The notes beneath the pieces were generated by a model, which made no database searches, had not been told where the DNA came from, and saw nothing but the letters and a program-made list of their open reading frames with translations. 64,000 bases of DNA from DASPHG01 sp963849605 (GTDB lineage: Bacteria > Actinomycetota > Thermoleophilia > Solirubrobacterales > Thermoleophilaceae), in assembly GCA_963849605.1 (NCBI GenBank), contig CAWKHX010000017.1, positions 372,001-436,000 of the forward strand, read 5' to 3'. This document shows positions 8,263 to 16,125 of this stretch, one piece after another. Each line of letters begins with the position of its first letter. Position 1 is the first letter of the stretch. Both the position numbers and the translations under genes were made by a program.

Positions 8263-8278
8263 TGTGACCTGATTCACA
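8263..8278. promoter_or_regulatory. Perfect CRP-type site upstream of marR
   Basis: TGTGA-CCTGAT-TCACA matches the CRP/FNR-superfamily consensus TGTGA-N6-TCACA exactly. Its centre lies 42.5 bp upstream of the MarR ATG, which, if that transcript is leaderless, is the classical class II activator position. Confidence 0.65.
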
Positions 8279-8299
8279 CGCGGTCGGTTGCGCCGCTGC

Positions 8300-8305
8300 A
8301 ATACT
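8300..8305 (+). promoter_or_regulatory. -10 box for the marR transcript
   Basis: AATACT lies 7 bases before the ATG at 8313, the spacing seen at other leaderless starts here. It departs from TANNNT at its first base, as expected for an activator-dependent promoter. Confidence 0.4.
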
Positions 8306-8312
8306 TGCGTCA

Positions 8313-8750
8313 ATGCAAGCAACTGCAGACACTGCGCGCTGCCTTGGCGCGTTCCTTCGCTTCCTGACCCAGTCCGCGGGCAACGGGTTCGTCCAGGCGG
8401 TCGAGGACGCCGGGCTCTCCCTGACCCAGCTGAAGACGATGCATGTGCTCGCCGTCTCGGACGAGGAGCTTTCGCTGAATGGTCTCGCCGAACGGCTCGG
8501 CGGCCTCTCCCTCCCCACCCTCAGTCGCTCGGTAGATGCGCTGGTCCAGCGGGGCTACGTCCGCCGCGCTGAGGACAGCACCGACCGGCGCGTTAAGCGC
8601 CTCAGCCTGACCGCCAAGGGCCGCCGGACGATCGAGCGCCTGATGGAGATCCGCGCTCGGGACTTCGAGGCCGCCCTCGAGACGCTCACCGACGACGAGC
8701 GCGAACGCCTCGCGCGCGCCCTCGAACCGATCCTGGAGCGCCGCGCATGA
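8313..8750 (+). CDS. MarR-family transcriptional regulator
   Basis: A 145-residue winged helix-turn-helix protein. The recognition region is GLSLPTLSRSVDALVQRGYV followed by the wing RRAEDSTDRRVKRLSLTAKG, the typical MarR DxRxxxxxLT pattern. MarR proteins bind DNA as dimers and release on binding small molecules. It overlaps the following MFS exporter by 4 bases (ATGA), so it very probably controls a drug or metabolite efflux operon. No Shine-Dalgarno sequence precedes the ATG; a -10-like AATACT and a CRP-type site are correctly placed for a leaderless, activator-dependent transcript. Confidence 0.93.
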   Translation: MQATADTARCLGAFLRFLTQSAGNGFVQAVEDAGLSLTQLKTMHVLAVSDEELSLNGLAERLGGLSLPTLSRSVDALVQRGYVRRAEDSTDRRVKRLSLTAKGRRTIERLMEIRARDFEAALETLTDDERERLARALEPILERRA

Positions 8751-10315
8751 CCGATCGCATTCGCCTGACCGAGGCCAACCGCCGCTGGTGGACGCTCGCC
8801 GCGATGTGTTTCGCGCTGTTCATGATCATGCTCGACAACACGGTCGTGAACGTCGCGCTTCCGTCGATCCAGGCGGACCTCGATACGACGCTCGCGGGCC
8901 TTGAGTGGACGGTCAACGCCTACACACTGACCTTCGCCGTCCTTCTCGTGACGGGCGGCCGGCTCGGCGACATCTTCGGGCGCCGGCGGATGTTCCTCTT
9001 CGGCGTCACCGTATTCGCGGCCTCGAGCGCGGCGATCGGCCTCGCCCCGGATCAGGCCTGGCTCGTGGCAGGACGCGCGGTGCAGGGGATCGGCGCCGCG
9101 TTCATGATGCCGGCGACCCTGTCGATCATCACGAACGCCTTCCCGCCCGAGATGCGCGGCAAGGCGATCGGGACGTGGGCCGGCGTGTCCGGGCTCGCGC
9201 TCGCGATCGGGCCGGTGGTGGGCGGGTTCCTCACCGAGCACGTCTCATGGCGGGCGATCTTCTTCCTCAACCTGCCGGTCGCTGTCGGCGCCGTGGCCGT
9301 GACGCTGTTCGCCACTCGGGAGTCGCGTGACGAGACCGTCGAGCGGCGAATCGACCTGCCGGGCATCGCAACGCTCTCGATCGGCCTCACCGCGCTCGTG
9401 CTCGCGCTCATCGAGGGGAACTCGTGGGGCTGGGACTCGCCGGAGATCATCGCCCTGCTCATCACCGCGGTGATGGGGCTCGTTGGATTCGGGCTCATCG
9501 AGTCGCGCTCGCGCGTGCCGATGGTGGACTTCTCGTTCTTCCGCTCGCACAGCTTCCTCGGTGCGAACGCGGTCGCGTTCGTCATCTCCTTCGCGATGCT
9601 CGCCGTCTTCTTCTTCGTCGCGCTCTACATGCAGAACATCCTTGGCTACAGCGCGCTCGAGGCCGGCGTCCGCTTCCTGCCCTCCACCGTGCTGATCATC
9701 GTCACGGCGCCGATCGCGGGGCGCCTTGCGGACCGCTTCGGCCCACAGCGCCTGATCGTCACGGGCCTCGTGCTGATCGCGGTGTCGCTCTACATCCAGA
9801 CGCACATCACCGTCCACTCCGGCTACGAGGTGCTGCTCGCGGCGTTCATGGTCATGGGCGTCGGGATCGGGCTGACGATGTCCCCCATGTCGACGGCCGC
9901 GATGAACGCCGTCGAGACGTCGAAGGCCGGCGTCGGGTCGGGGATCCTGTCGATGTCGCGCATGGTCGGCGGAACGTTCGGCGTGGCGGCGATCGGCGCG
10001 CTCTTCCAGGCGATCACGCGCCATGACATCGAGTCGAAGCTCGCCGGGCTGAGCATCAGCGACGCCCAGCGCGAGAGCCTCGTCAGCGCCGCAGGGTCGA
10101 GTGGGATCGGCGACGTCGCGCACCAGCTGGATCCCGAGGCGACGCGCCGGATCGTGACCGCGGTCGACGAGTCGTTCATCCACGCGCTCTCGACCGCGAT
10201 GTGGCTCTCCTTCGCCGTCACGGTGATCGGTGCGATCGTCGCGGCCCTGCTCATCGAGCGGCGGCCGGTGCAGGCGCCCGACAAGCCCGCCGGGTTGGCG
10301 GAAGTCGCGGCCTGA
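8747..10315 (+). CDS. MFS drug exporter, DHA2 (EmrB/QacA) family
   Basis: A 522-residue membrane protein with about 14 hydrophobic segments. LDNTVVNVALPSIQADL near residue 27 is the DHA2 signature motif, and GGRLGDIFGRRRMFL is the cytoplasmic loop motif A. These proton antiporters export drugs or lipophilic compounds. The gene starts inside the MarR stop codon, so the two form a regulator-exporter operon. The C-terminal tail is short and cytoplasmic. Confidence 0.93.
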   Translation: MTDRIRLTEANRRWWTLAAMCFALFMIMLDNTVVNVALPSIQADLDTTLAGLEWTVNAYTLTFAVLLVTGGRLGDIFGRRRMFLFGVTVFAASSAAIGLAPDQAWLVAGRAVQGIGAAFMMPATLSIITNAFPPEMRGKAIGTWAGVSGLALAIGPVVGGFLTEHVSWRAIFFLNLPVAVGAVAVTLFATRESRDETVERRIDLPGIATLSIGLTALVLALIEGNSWGWDSPEIIALLITAVMGLVGFGLIESRSRVPMVDFSFFRSHSFLGANAVAFVISFAMLAVFFFVALYMQNILGYSALEAGVRFLPSTVLIIVTAPIAGRLADRFGPQRLIVTGLVLIAVSLYIQTHITVHSGYEVLLAAFMVMGVGIGLTMSPMSTAAMNAVETSKAGVGSGILSMSRMVGGTFGVAAIGALFQAITRHDIESKLAGLSISDAQRESLVSAAGSSGIGDVAHQLDPEATRRIVTAVDESFIHALSTAMWLSFAVTVIGAIVAALLIERRPVQAPDKPAGLAEVAA

Positions 10316-10373
10316 CGCACCGGCATCGATACGATCCTCGCCGCTTCAAGGACCGAGGAGGAATCGAGAGCAG

Positions 10374-11630
10374 ATGGCCGTTGACACGTCGAACGTCGCA
10401 CAGGTGAGCACGGAGCCGGGCGAGCTCCCCGAGACGATGGCCGCGTGGGTCATCCGCGAGGAGCGCGAGGGCGAGCCGGTGGACGCCTTCCAGATCGAGG
10501 AGATCGAGGTGCCGGAGCCGGGTGCCTTCGAGGTGATCGTGCGAGTGATGGCCGCGGGCGTGAACTACAACAACGTCTGGGCCGCGCTGGGCAAGCCGGT
10601 GTCGGTCATGCGCTACGGCGACCACCCCGAGTACGGGCACCACATCGGCGGCTCGGACGCCTCGGGCATCGTCTGGAAGGTCGGGCCCGGCGTGACCCGC
10701 TGGAAGCCGGGCGACGAGGTCGTCATCCACTGCAACCAGGCCTCCTACGAGGATCCCGAGGTCCACGGCCTCGACCCGCTCGCCGCACCGTCCCAGAGGA
10801 TCTGGGGCTACGAGACCACATGGGGCTCGTTCGCGCAGTTCACGAAGGTCCAGGCGCAGCAGCTCCTGCCGAAGCCGCAGAACCTGACCTGGGAGGAGGC
10901 CGCCTCCTACGGGCTCACCTACTTCACCGCCTACCGGATGCTGCTCACCCGCTGCAACATGCAGGCCGGCGACCGCGTCCTGATCTGGGGCGCCGCGGGC
11001 GGCCTCGGCGTCTTCGCCACCCAGCTCTGCAAGCTGACCGGCGCGAAGGCGGTCGGCGTCGTGTCCTCGCCGGAGAAGGGCGCGCTGCTCGAGCAGATGG
11101 GCATCGACGGCTGGATCGACCGTAATGAGTTCAAGGGCATGATGCGGACCGGCAACGAGAGCCCCGAGGAGGAGAAGGCGCGCTTCAAGGTGTCGCGCGA
11201 GTTCTCGAAGAAGGTCAAGGGGATCCTCGGCGACGCGCCCGACATCGTGTTCGAGCACGTCGGCCAGGCGACGTTCCCGACCTCGGTGTTCACGGTCAAG
11301 CCGTTCGGCAAGGTCGTGATCTGCGCCGGGACGACGGGCTACAACCTCGACTTCGACGTGCGCTACCTGTGGATGCGGCAGAAGGAGATCCTCGGCTCGC
11401 ACTTCGCGAACGCCTACGAGTGCACGAAGGCGAACGAGCTCATCGAGTCCGGCGAGATCCGCCCCGTCCTGTGGCGGACGATGCCGTTCGAGGGCGTCGC
11501 CGAGGCGCACCAGCTGATGAAGGAGAACAAGCACCTCGGCAAGATCTCGATCCTCGTCGGCGCCGACAAGGAGGGCGAGGGCAAGACGGCCGAGGGTCCG
11601 GGCGCGATCTACGCGGAGGTCGGCAACTGA
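10374..11630 (+). CDS. ccr: Crotonyl-CoA carboxylase/reductase
   Basis: A 418-residue cytoplasmic enzyme of the zinc-free medium-chain dehydrogenase superfamily. It reductively carboxylates crotonyl-CoA to ethylmalonyl-CoA with NADPH and CO2, the key step of the ethylmalonyl-CoA pathway. Family motifs are GVNYNNVWAALGKP, HHIGGSDASG, WGYETTWGSFAQF, the Rossmann motif GAAGGLGVFATQL (about 205) and GSHFANAYE; the Asn and His reported to hold CO2 in the family lie in the first and last of these. ATG 10374 has GAGGAGG 12 bases upstream. The next gene overlaps its stop by one base. The product also feeds extender units to polyketide synthases in streptomycetes, but no such genes are visible here. 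Confidence 0.95.
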   Translation: MAVDTSNVAQVSTEPGELPETMAAWVIREEREGEPVDAFQIEEIEVPEPGAFEVIVRVMAAGVNYNNVWAALGKPVSVMRYGDHPEYGHHIGGSDASGIVWKVGPGVTRWKPGDEVVIHCNQASYEDPEVHGLDPLAAPSQRIWGYETTWGSFAQFTKVQAQQLLPKPQNLTWEEAASYGLTYFTAYRMLLTRCNMQAGDRVLIWGAAGGLGVFATQLCKLTGAKAVGVVSSPEKGALLEQMGIDGWIDRNEFKGMMRTGNESPEEEKARFKVSREFSKKVKGILGDAPDIVFEHVGQATFPTSVFTVKPFGKVVICAGTTGYNLDFDVRYLWMRQKEILGSHFANAYECTKANELIESGEIRPVLWRTMPFEGVAEAHQLMKENKHLGKISILVGADKEGEGKTAEGPGAIYAEVGN

Positions 11631-11959
11631 TGGCCGACACCGGCGTGATCGTGCAGATCAAGTGGGTCGCCAACCCGTTCCGTGGCGACAAGTTCGACGC
11701 GGCGTGGCGGCCCGCCGCGGAGAAGGTCCTGAACTACGGCGCCACGTGGTGGGCGTTCCTGCGCGCCGCGGACGGGCGGCTCGACTTCATCCAGCTCGCC
11801 ATGTTCCCCAGCAAGGGGGACTTCGACCGCTACTGGTACTCCGACGAGATCGCCGAGGCGCGCGCGCTCGCCCAGGGGCTCTACCAGGTGCCCGTCCTCC
11901 CCAGCTACTGGGAGGTCTCGGGGATCGGCGAGCTTCAGCCCGAAGACGCCCTTTCGTAA
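11630..11959 (+). CDS. Small ccr-linked protein, unknown function
   Basis: A 109-residue soluble protein starting at ATG 11630, which shares one base with the ccr stop (TGATG), so translation is coupled. The sequence (VIVQIKWVANPFRG, WWAFLRAADGRLDFIQLAMF, FDRYWYSDEI) alternates strands and helices with many aromatic residues and could form a dimeric alpha/beta barrel. I do not recognise a named family. Tight coupling to ccr suggests a role with that enzyme or in handling its CoA thioesters. Confidence 0.8.
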   Translation: MADTGVIVQIKWVANPFRGDKFDAAWRPAAEKVLNYGATWWAFLRAADGRLDFIQLAMFPSKGDFDRYWYSDEIAEARALAQGLYQVPVLPSYWEVSGIGELQPEDALS

Positions 11960-11974
11960 GCGCTCGGGCGCGTT

Positions 11975-11980
11975 TAGGCT
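11975..11980 (+). promoter_or_regulatory. -10 box for leaderless membrane-protein gene
   Basis: TAGGCT is followed by 6 bases and then GTG at 11987. Confidence 0.5.
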
Positions 11981-11986
11981 AGGGCC

Positions 11987-12373
11987 GTGCCTCGCGCTGG
12001 CCCGCTGCGGTACTGGTCGCTCACGCTTCTGAGCGGTGCCCTGTTGCTCGCGGGCGCCGCTGCCCTTGTGTGGGGCACCGTGAACCTGATCGGCACGGAA
12101 AGCTGTGGCACGGCCACCACCCAGGAGTGCTCGTCGGACACCGCGCTGCACATCCTTGCTGTGGTCTTCGGCCCGTTTGTCGCCGGGCTCGGCGGCGTGC
12201 TGTGGGCTTTCCGCGGCGCGGGCATCGCGCGTCTCTTCCGCCGGCGCAAAAAGCGGGTTGCCGACATGGTGGCCCGCGGCGAGATGCCGGCGCCGGTCGT
12301 CAAGCGGCCGACGTCACCGCCTCCGCAGCTGCCCTCGGACCCGCCCACGACTTGGAAACCAGGAGGTACCTGA
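11987..12373 (+). CDS. Small membrane protein with two predicted spans
   Basis: A 128-residue protein. Two hydrophobic segments (LLSGALLLAGAAALVWGTV and ILAVVFGPFVAGLGGVLWAF) flank a short external loop with two cysteines (ESCGTATTQEC) that may pair. A basic stretch RLFRRRKKRV follows, then a proline-rich cytoplasmic tail. GTG 11987 sits 6 bases after a TAGGCT box and has no Shine-Dalgarno sequence. The next gene starts inside its stop codon. Function unknown. Confidence 0.75.
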   Translation: MPRAGPLRYWSLTLLSGALLLAGAAALVWGTVNLIGTESCGTATTQECSSDTALHILAVVFGPFVAGLGGVLWAFRGAGIARLFRRRKKRVADMVARGEMPAPVVKRPTSPPPQLPSDPPTTWKPGGT

Positions 12374-12747
12374 TGGCAGACGAGCTCCAGCTCCAGTTCG
12401 AGGTCAACGAGCGGCCGGCCTCAGTCCTCGAGGCGTGGCGGCGCGAGCCGCCGGAGGCGATCAAAGAGGGCGGCTACGAGCTCACCGACGAGTCGTTCAA
12501 CTCGCTCACGTGGGAGGCGCGCTACATGGACTGGCCGCAGAAGATCCTCGTCTTCTGCACGCTCGGATTCGCCCTTCTGTTCAAGGGCTTCATGACGAGC
12601 GTCTTCCGGCTCACGGCGCGCTTCGACGAGGAGGGTGCCGGCACGCGGGTCACGGTGGTCGGCAAGGCGCACCCGCGGACGCGCGCCGCGCTCGGCGAGC
12701 TGGTCGCGGAGCACGGCGGGTCCACCGGTCTGAGCTTCGGCGCCTGA
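12373..12747 (+). CDS. Hypothetical membrane-associated protein
   Basis: A 124-residue protein starting at ATG 12373 with AGGAGG 6 bases upstream and a one-base overlap with the preceding gene. An acidic N-terminal part is followed by one hydrophobic stretch (ILVFCTLGFALLFKGF) and a strand-rich end (VFRLTARFDEEGAGTRVTVVG). It could be a membrane-anchored small domain or a polyketide-cyclase-like fold with a hydrophobic pocket. No confident family. It pairs with the upstream two-span protein. Confidence 0.7.
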   Translation: MADELQLQFEVNERPASVLEAWRREPPEAIKEGGYELTDESFNSLTWEARYMDWPQKILVFCTLGFALLFKGFMTSVFRLTARFDEEGAGTRVTVVGKAHPRTRAALGELVAEHGGSTGLSFGA

Positions 12748-12752
12748 CGCGC

Positions 12753-13340
12753 CTACATCTCGGCGAGGATCTCCTTCTTCTTCTCCTCGAACTCCGCGGG
12801 CGTGATCAGGCCCGAGTCGCGCATCTGGCCGAGCTTCTCGATCTTCGTGGCCGGGTCCTCGGCCGCGGCGTTCGCCTGCGCCTGCCGCATGGCCGCGTCG
12901 GCCGCACCCGAGTAGGTCGACTGCAGACCCGCTGTGACGGCGGCCATGTCGCCGCCCGCGGCGGCGATCGAGGCCTGCTGCGCGTCCCACTGCACGGCCA
13001 CACGCTCGGGCTCGTCGGGGAGCACCTTGACCGGGATCTCCATGCCGACGGTGATCGCGGCCTTCATACGCGCGGTCGGGAAGACGTAATCGATCACGTA
13101 GGGCTCGCCGTTCGGCGGGTGGATCTCGAGCGGGATGTGCATGGCGAACTTCTCGCCCGGCACCGGCTCGGCAAAGCCCTTCACGACCGCCTTCGCGGCG
13201 ACGCCGTCCTTCAGGACCTCCTTCTCGCCGCGGTCGTCGGCGAGCTTGCCGATGTCCTTGAACGAGTCGCGGATCGACGGCATGCCGCCGTGATGCTGCG
13301 AGAGGTCCTTCAGGTCCTTCATCCCCTTGAAAAGTCCCAT
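12753..13340 (-). CDS. SHOCT-domain protein, paralogue of the upstream gene
   Basis: A 195-residue protein beginning MGLFKGMKDLKDL and ending in a SHOCT domain (KIEKLGQMRDSGLITPAEFEEKKKEIL). The middle (FAMHIPLEIHPPNGEPYVIDYVFPTARM, split by loops) is a beta domain also present in the neighbouring gene. GGAGGAGCG directly before ATG 13340 is the ribosome binding site. SHOCT modules occur in many bacterial proteins of unknown or oligomerising function. It lies 9 bases after its paralogue and is almost certainly cotranscribed with it. Confidence 0.82.
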   Translation of the reverse strand: MGLFKGMKDLKDLSQHHGGMPSIRDSFKDIGKLADDRGEKEVLKDGVAAKAVVKGFAEPVPGEKFAMHIPLEIHPPNGEPYVIDYVFPTARMKAAITVGMEIPVKVLPDEPERVAVQWDAQQASIAAAGGDMAAVTAGLQSTYSGAADAAMRQAQANAAAEDPATKIEKLGQMRDSGLITPAEFEEKKKEILAEM

Positions 13341-13349
13341 CGCTCCTCC

Positions 13350-13733
13350 TTACCAGCCGTAGATCAGCGCCGAGGTCGGCGAGTCCGGGTCGTACTTCAC
13401 CGTGATCGCCGCACCCTCGGCGATCCCCTCGAGCTGCGCCGGCAGCATCGACTGGGAAATCGTCGTCTGGAACGGGTCACCGTCCGCGGGGCGAATCGAG
13501 ACGTCGAAGTCCACCTGCTGGCCGCCGCTGATGTCGGTCTGGCCCGTCGGCCGAATCGAGTGGACGACGCCGGGTGCCTCGACGCCCGAGGCGGCGAGCT
13601 TCTGCGCGAGCTGGGCGTAGGCCGCCTGCGCGCCCATGTCGCCCATCCCCGCCATGCCGGCCGGCGCGCCCTGGTTCGCCATTGCGCCCTGGGCCTGAGC
13701 CTGCATGTCCTTCATGTCCTTGAAGAGCCCCAA
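13350..13733 (-). CDS. Short paralogue of the SHOCT protein, without the SHOCT domain
   Basis: About 127 residues. Starting at TTG 13733 gives MGLFKDMKDMQAQAQG, which matches the MGLFKGMKDLKDL start of the downstream paralogue and has GGGAGG 4 bases upstream; a GTG/ATG start at 13748 would add five residues and lose that match. A glycine- and methionine-rich linker (APAGMAGMGDMGAQ) leads to a beta domain (VDFDVSIRPADGDPF, ITVKYDPDSPTSALI) like that of the neighbour. It has no C-terminal SHOCT segment. Function unknown. Confidence 0.75.
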   Translation of the reverse strand: MGLFKDMKDMQAQAQGAMANQGAPAGMAGMGDMGAQAAYAQLAQKLAASGVEAPGVVHSIRPTGQTDISGGQQVDFDVSIRPADGDPFQTTISQSMLPAQLEGIAEGAAITVKYDPDSPTSALIYGW

Positions 13734-13803
13734 GGGGCCTCCCTTCATACGGGTGCGAATCCAGCCGTGACACTACCCCCGGCCGGTGCGAGGGGCAAGG
13801 TCC

Positions 13804-13809
13804 TAGGCT
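13804..13809 (+). promoter_or_regulatory. -10 box for the S15-like hydrolase gene
   Basis: TAGGCT is followed by 6 bases and then ATC at 13816, where a start codon would be expected. Confidence 0.45.
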
Positions 13810-13815
13810 TCCCCG

Positions 13816-16125
13816 ATCGCTCGCTCTCTCGCGCTCGTCGTTTCCACCCTTACGCTGCTGCTGATCGCGCCTGCGGCGCGCGCCGACCTGGCGTCGCTCA
13901 AGGCCACCTGCAAGACCACGGACGCGGTCGACGGCCGACGCTCGAACGCGATCCAGATCCCCTATCGCTTCTGTGACGACGGGCTGCCGCCGGTCGGCGG
14001 CCGCACTCCCAACGAGCGCGTCAAGCGTGCGGTGGCGGTGCCGGAGAAGTACAACGGCTACGCGGGGCTCCCCGGCGCGGTGGACCCCGATCCCGGTGCG
14101 GGCGCCGACTCGAACGGTTCGATCGCACTCGACGCGAACGTCGCGCTGCCCGACCCGAAGCGGCACCCGCGCCCGCGCGGCGGCTACCCGCTGATCGTGC
14201 TGCTGCACGGTTGCTGCCCCGGCTCGAAGGACGAGTGGCACGGGACGATCGACGCCCTCGGCGACAAGTGGCACTACACCGACGCTTGGTTCGCGGCCCG
14301 CGGCTATGTCGTGCTCAGCTACACGTCTCGCGGCTTCGTGAACGCGAATGGGCGCGGCTCGACCGGCGAGACCCAGCTCGGGCACCGCGCCTACGAGGTC
14401 AACGACCTCCAGTACCTCGCAGGCCTCCTGGCCGAGGACCCGTTCTTCGGCGTCAACCCCGAGCGAGTGGTGGTCTCGGGCGAGTCATATGGAGCAGGCG
14501 TCGCCTGGCTGGCGCTCACGGACCCGGTATGGCGCAGCCCGCGGAAGCGGATCAAGATGGAGCTCGCCGCCGTCGCGCCCAAGGACGGCTGGAGCGACCT
14601 GTCGAACGCGCTCGTGCCGAACGGGCGCTACCTCCAGGGCCAGCCCGCCCCGATCGATCCGGACACCGCGCTCTCGCGCTCCCCGCTGGGCGCCGCGAAG
14701 CGCAGCCTGATCGCGAACACGTACGCCTCCGGGGTCACGCTTCCCCAGCCGATCGCCGACGCCTTTTCGTGCCTCGACTCCACGACGCCGTTCGCCGCGA
14801 ATCCCATCTGCCCCATGGTCCCCGGGGTGCTCGACTCGTTCATCCGGGAGCGCTCGGCGTACTTCCAGGAGCGCTTCTTCGGCCGCATGGCCATCAACGA
14901 GAACTGGCAGATCCCCGTCTTCAGCGCGGGCAGCTTCTCGGACCAGCTGTACCCGCTCGAGGAGCAGCGCCGGATGGGGACGATGCTGCGCCAGTTCGTC
15001 TCCGATTACCCGATCCAGGAGTACTACGGCGACTACGGCAACCACGCGCAGAACAAGGCGAAGGAGTGGGCCGACCTGTGCCAGAACAACCGCCACTCGT
15101 GCTCCTTCGGCGAGTTCAAGCGCGGCTTCAACGTGCGACCGGTCGAGCTCATGCGCCAGGGCATCGCCGGGCGCGTGAACCGGTTCATCGACCACTACGC
15201 GCGGCCACCCGGAAATGAGCACCAGGCGCGGCCGCAGCAGAACGTCGTCGTCTCCCTCCAGACCTGTCCGCAGAACGCCGGCGGGCCCTGGCCGCTCGAC
15301 GAGCCGGGCGAGCGATTCGAAGCGGACCGGTTCGAGGAGCTCGCGCCAAACCGGTGGGTGCCCGACTTCACCGGCGCCCGCGCGACGAGCTCGGACGTGT
15401 CACCGAACCCGCACGCGGACGAGGCGGACCCCGTCAGGGGCCCATGCGCCGCGCACACGGGCCCGGCGGGAGCCGGCGTCGCGACCTACGACTCAGGCTC
15501 GCTCGCCGGCGACGTCACGATGATCGGCCAGACGCGCGTGACCGCGTCCGTTCAGGGCGCTGCGGCCGGGCTCCAGCTCAACGCGCGCCTCTACGACCTT
15601 TTCCCGGACGGGCGGCAGGTGCTGGTCGATCGCGGAGTGCGCACGCTCACCGACGGCTCCGGCACCGTCGTGCTCGACCTCCACGGGAACGCATGGCGAT
15701 TCTTCGCGGGCCATCGGGTGCGCATCGAGCTCGCTCAGGACGACGATCCCTACGTGAGGCGCGCCGACCCGGCGGCCACGATGACGATCACCAGCGCGAG
15801 GCTGTCGGTGCCGATTCGCGAGATCGCCCCGGGGAACCCGGGCGAAGCGGGGCCGGACCTGCGCCTGCGCGTCTCGGCGCAGGCCGGCGGCGGGTTCGAC
15901 CTCAAGGCACGCTCGCCGACCGGAGAGCGCGTCGCAATCGAGGAGTACGAGTTCTTCGTCCGCGACGCGACCGGCGCCTTCCAGCCGCTGCCTGAGGACG
16001 ACGACAGGCCACGCCGGCGCTCTTACGCCGGAACGAGCGGCACCAGCTACACGTTCGCGGCGCGCGCCGTCGACGACCGCGGCGTGAGGGGCCCGTTGGC
16101 CGTGAAGAGCGCGGTCGCCCGCTAG
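13816..16125 (+). CDS. Secreted S15/CocE-like alpha/beta hydrolase, non-canonical start
   Basis: About 769 residues. From 13816 the frame reads IARSLALVVSTLTLLLIAPA, a perfect signal peptide, but begins with ATC 6 bases after a TAGGCT box. The first canonical start, GTG 14032, would remove the signal and 72 residues. The catalytic domain has LIVLLHGCCPGSKDEWHG and the nucleophile elbow GESYGA (Ser near 224). The C-terminal part (from about 460) is a jelly-roll like that of X-Pro dipeptidyl peptidases and cocaine esterases, ending in an Ig-like segment. It probably cleaves an ester or peptide outside the cell. ATC may be a rare start or an error for ATG. Its stop shares CTAG with the convergent gene. 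Confidence 0.8.
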   Translation: MARSLALVVSTLTLLLIAPAARADLASLKATCKTTDAVDGRRSNAIQIPYRFCDDGLPPVGGRTPNERVKRAVAVPEKYNGYAGLPGAVDPDPGAGADSNGSIALDANVALPDPKRHPRPRGGYPLIVLLHGCCPGSKDEWHGTIDALGDKWHYTDAWFAARGYVVLSYTSRGFVNANGRGSTGETQLGHRAYEVNDLQYLAGLLAEDPFFGVNPERVVVSGESYGAGVAWLALTDPVWRSPRKRIKMELAAVAPKDGWSDLSNALVPNGRYLQGQPAPIDPDTALSRSPLGAAKRSLIANTYASGVTLPQPIADAFSCLDSTTPFAANPICPMVPGVLDSFIRERSAYFQERFFGRMAINENWQIPVFSAGSFSDQLYPLEEQRRMGTMLRQFVSDYPIQEYYGDYGNHAQNKAKEWADLCQNNRHSCSFGEFKRGFNVRPVELMRQGIAGRVNRFIDHYARPPGNEHQARPQQNVVVSLQTCPQNAGGPWPLDEPGERFEADRFEELAPNRWVPDFTGARATSSDVSPNPHADEADPVRGPCAAHTGPAGAGVATYDSGSLAGDVTMIGQTRVTASVQGAAAGLQLNARLYDLFPDGRQVLVDRGVRTLTDGSGTVVLDLHGNAWRFFAGHRVRIELAQDDDPYVRRADPAATMTITSARLSVPIREIAPGNPGEAGPDLRLRVSAQAGGGFDLKARSPTGERVAIEEYEFFVRDATGAFQPLPEDDDRPRRRSYAGTSGTSYTFAARAVDDRGVRGPLAVKSAVAR

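Noticed and set aside
14032..16125. GTG 14032 as the start of the S15-like hydrolase
   Set aside because: It would cut off a perfect signal peptide and conserved-looking sequence encoded upstream in the same frame.
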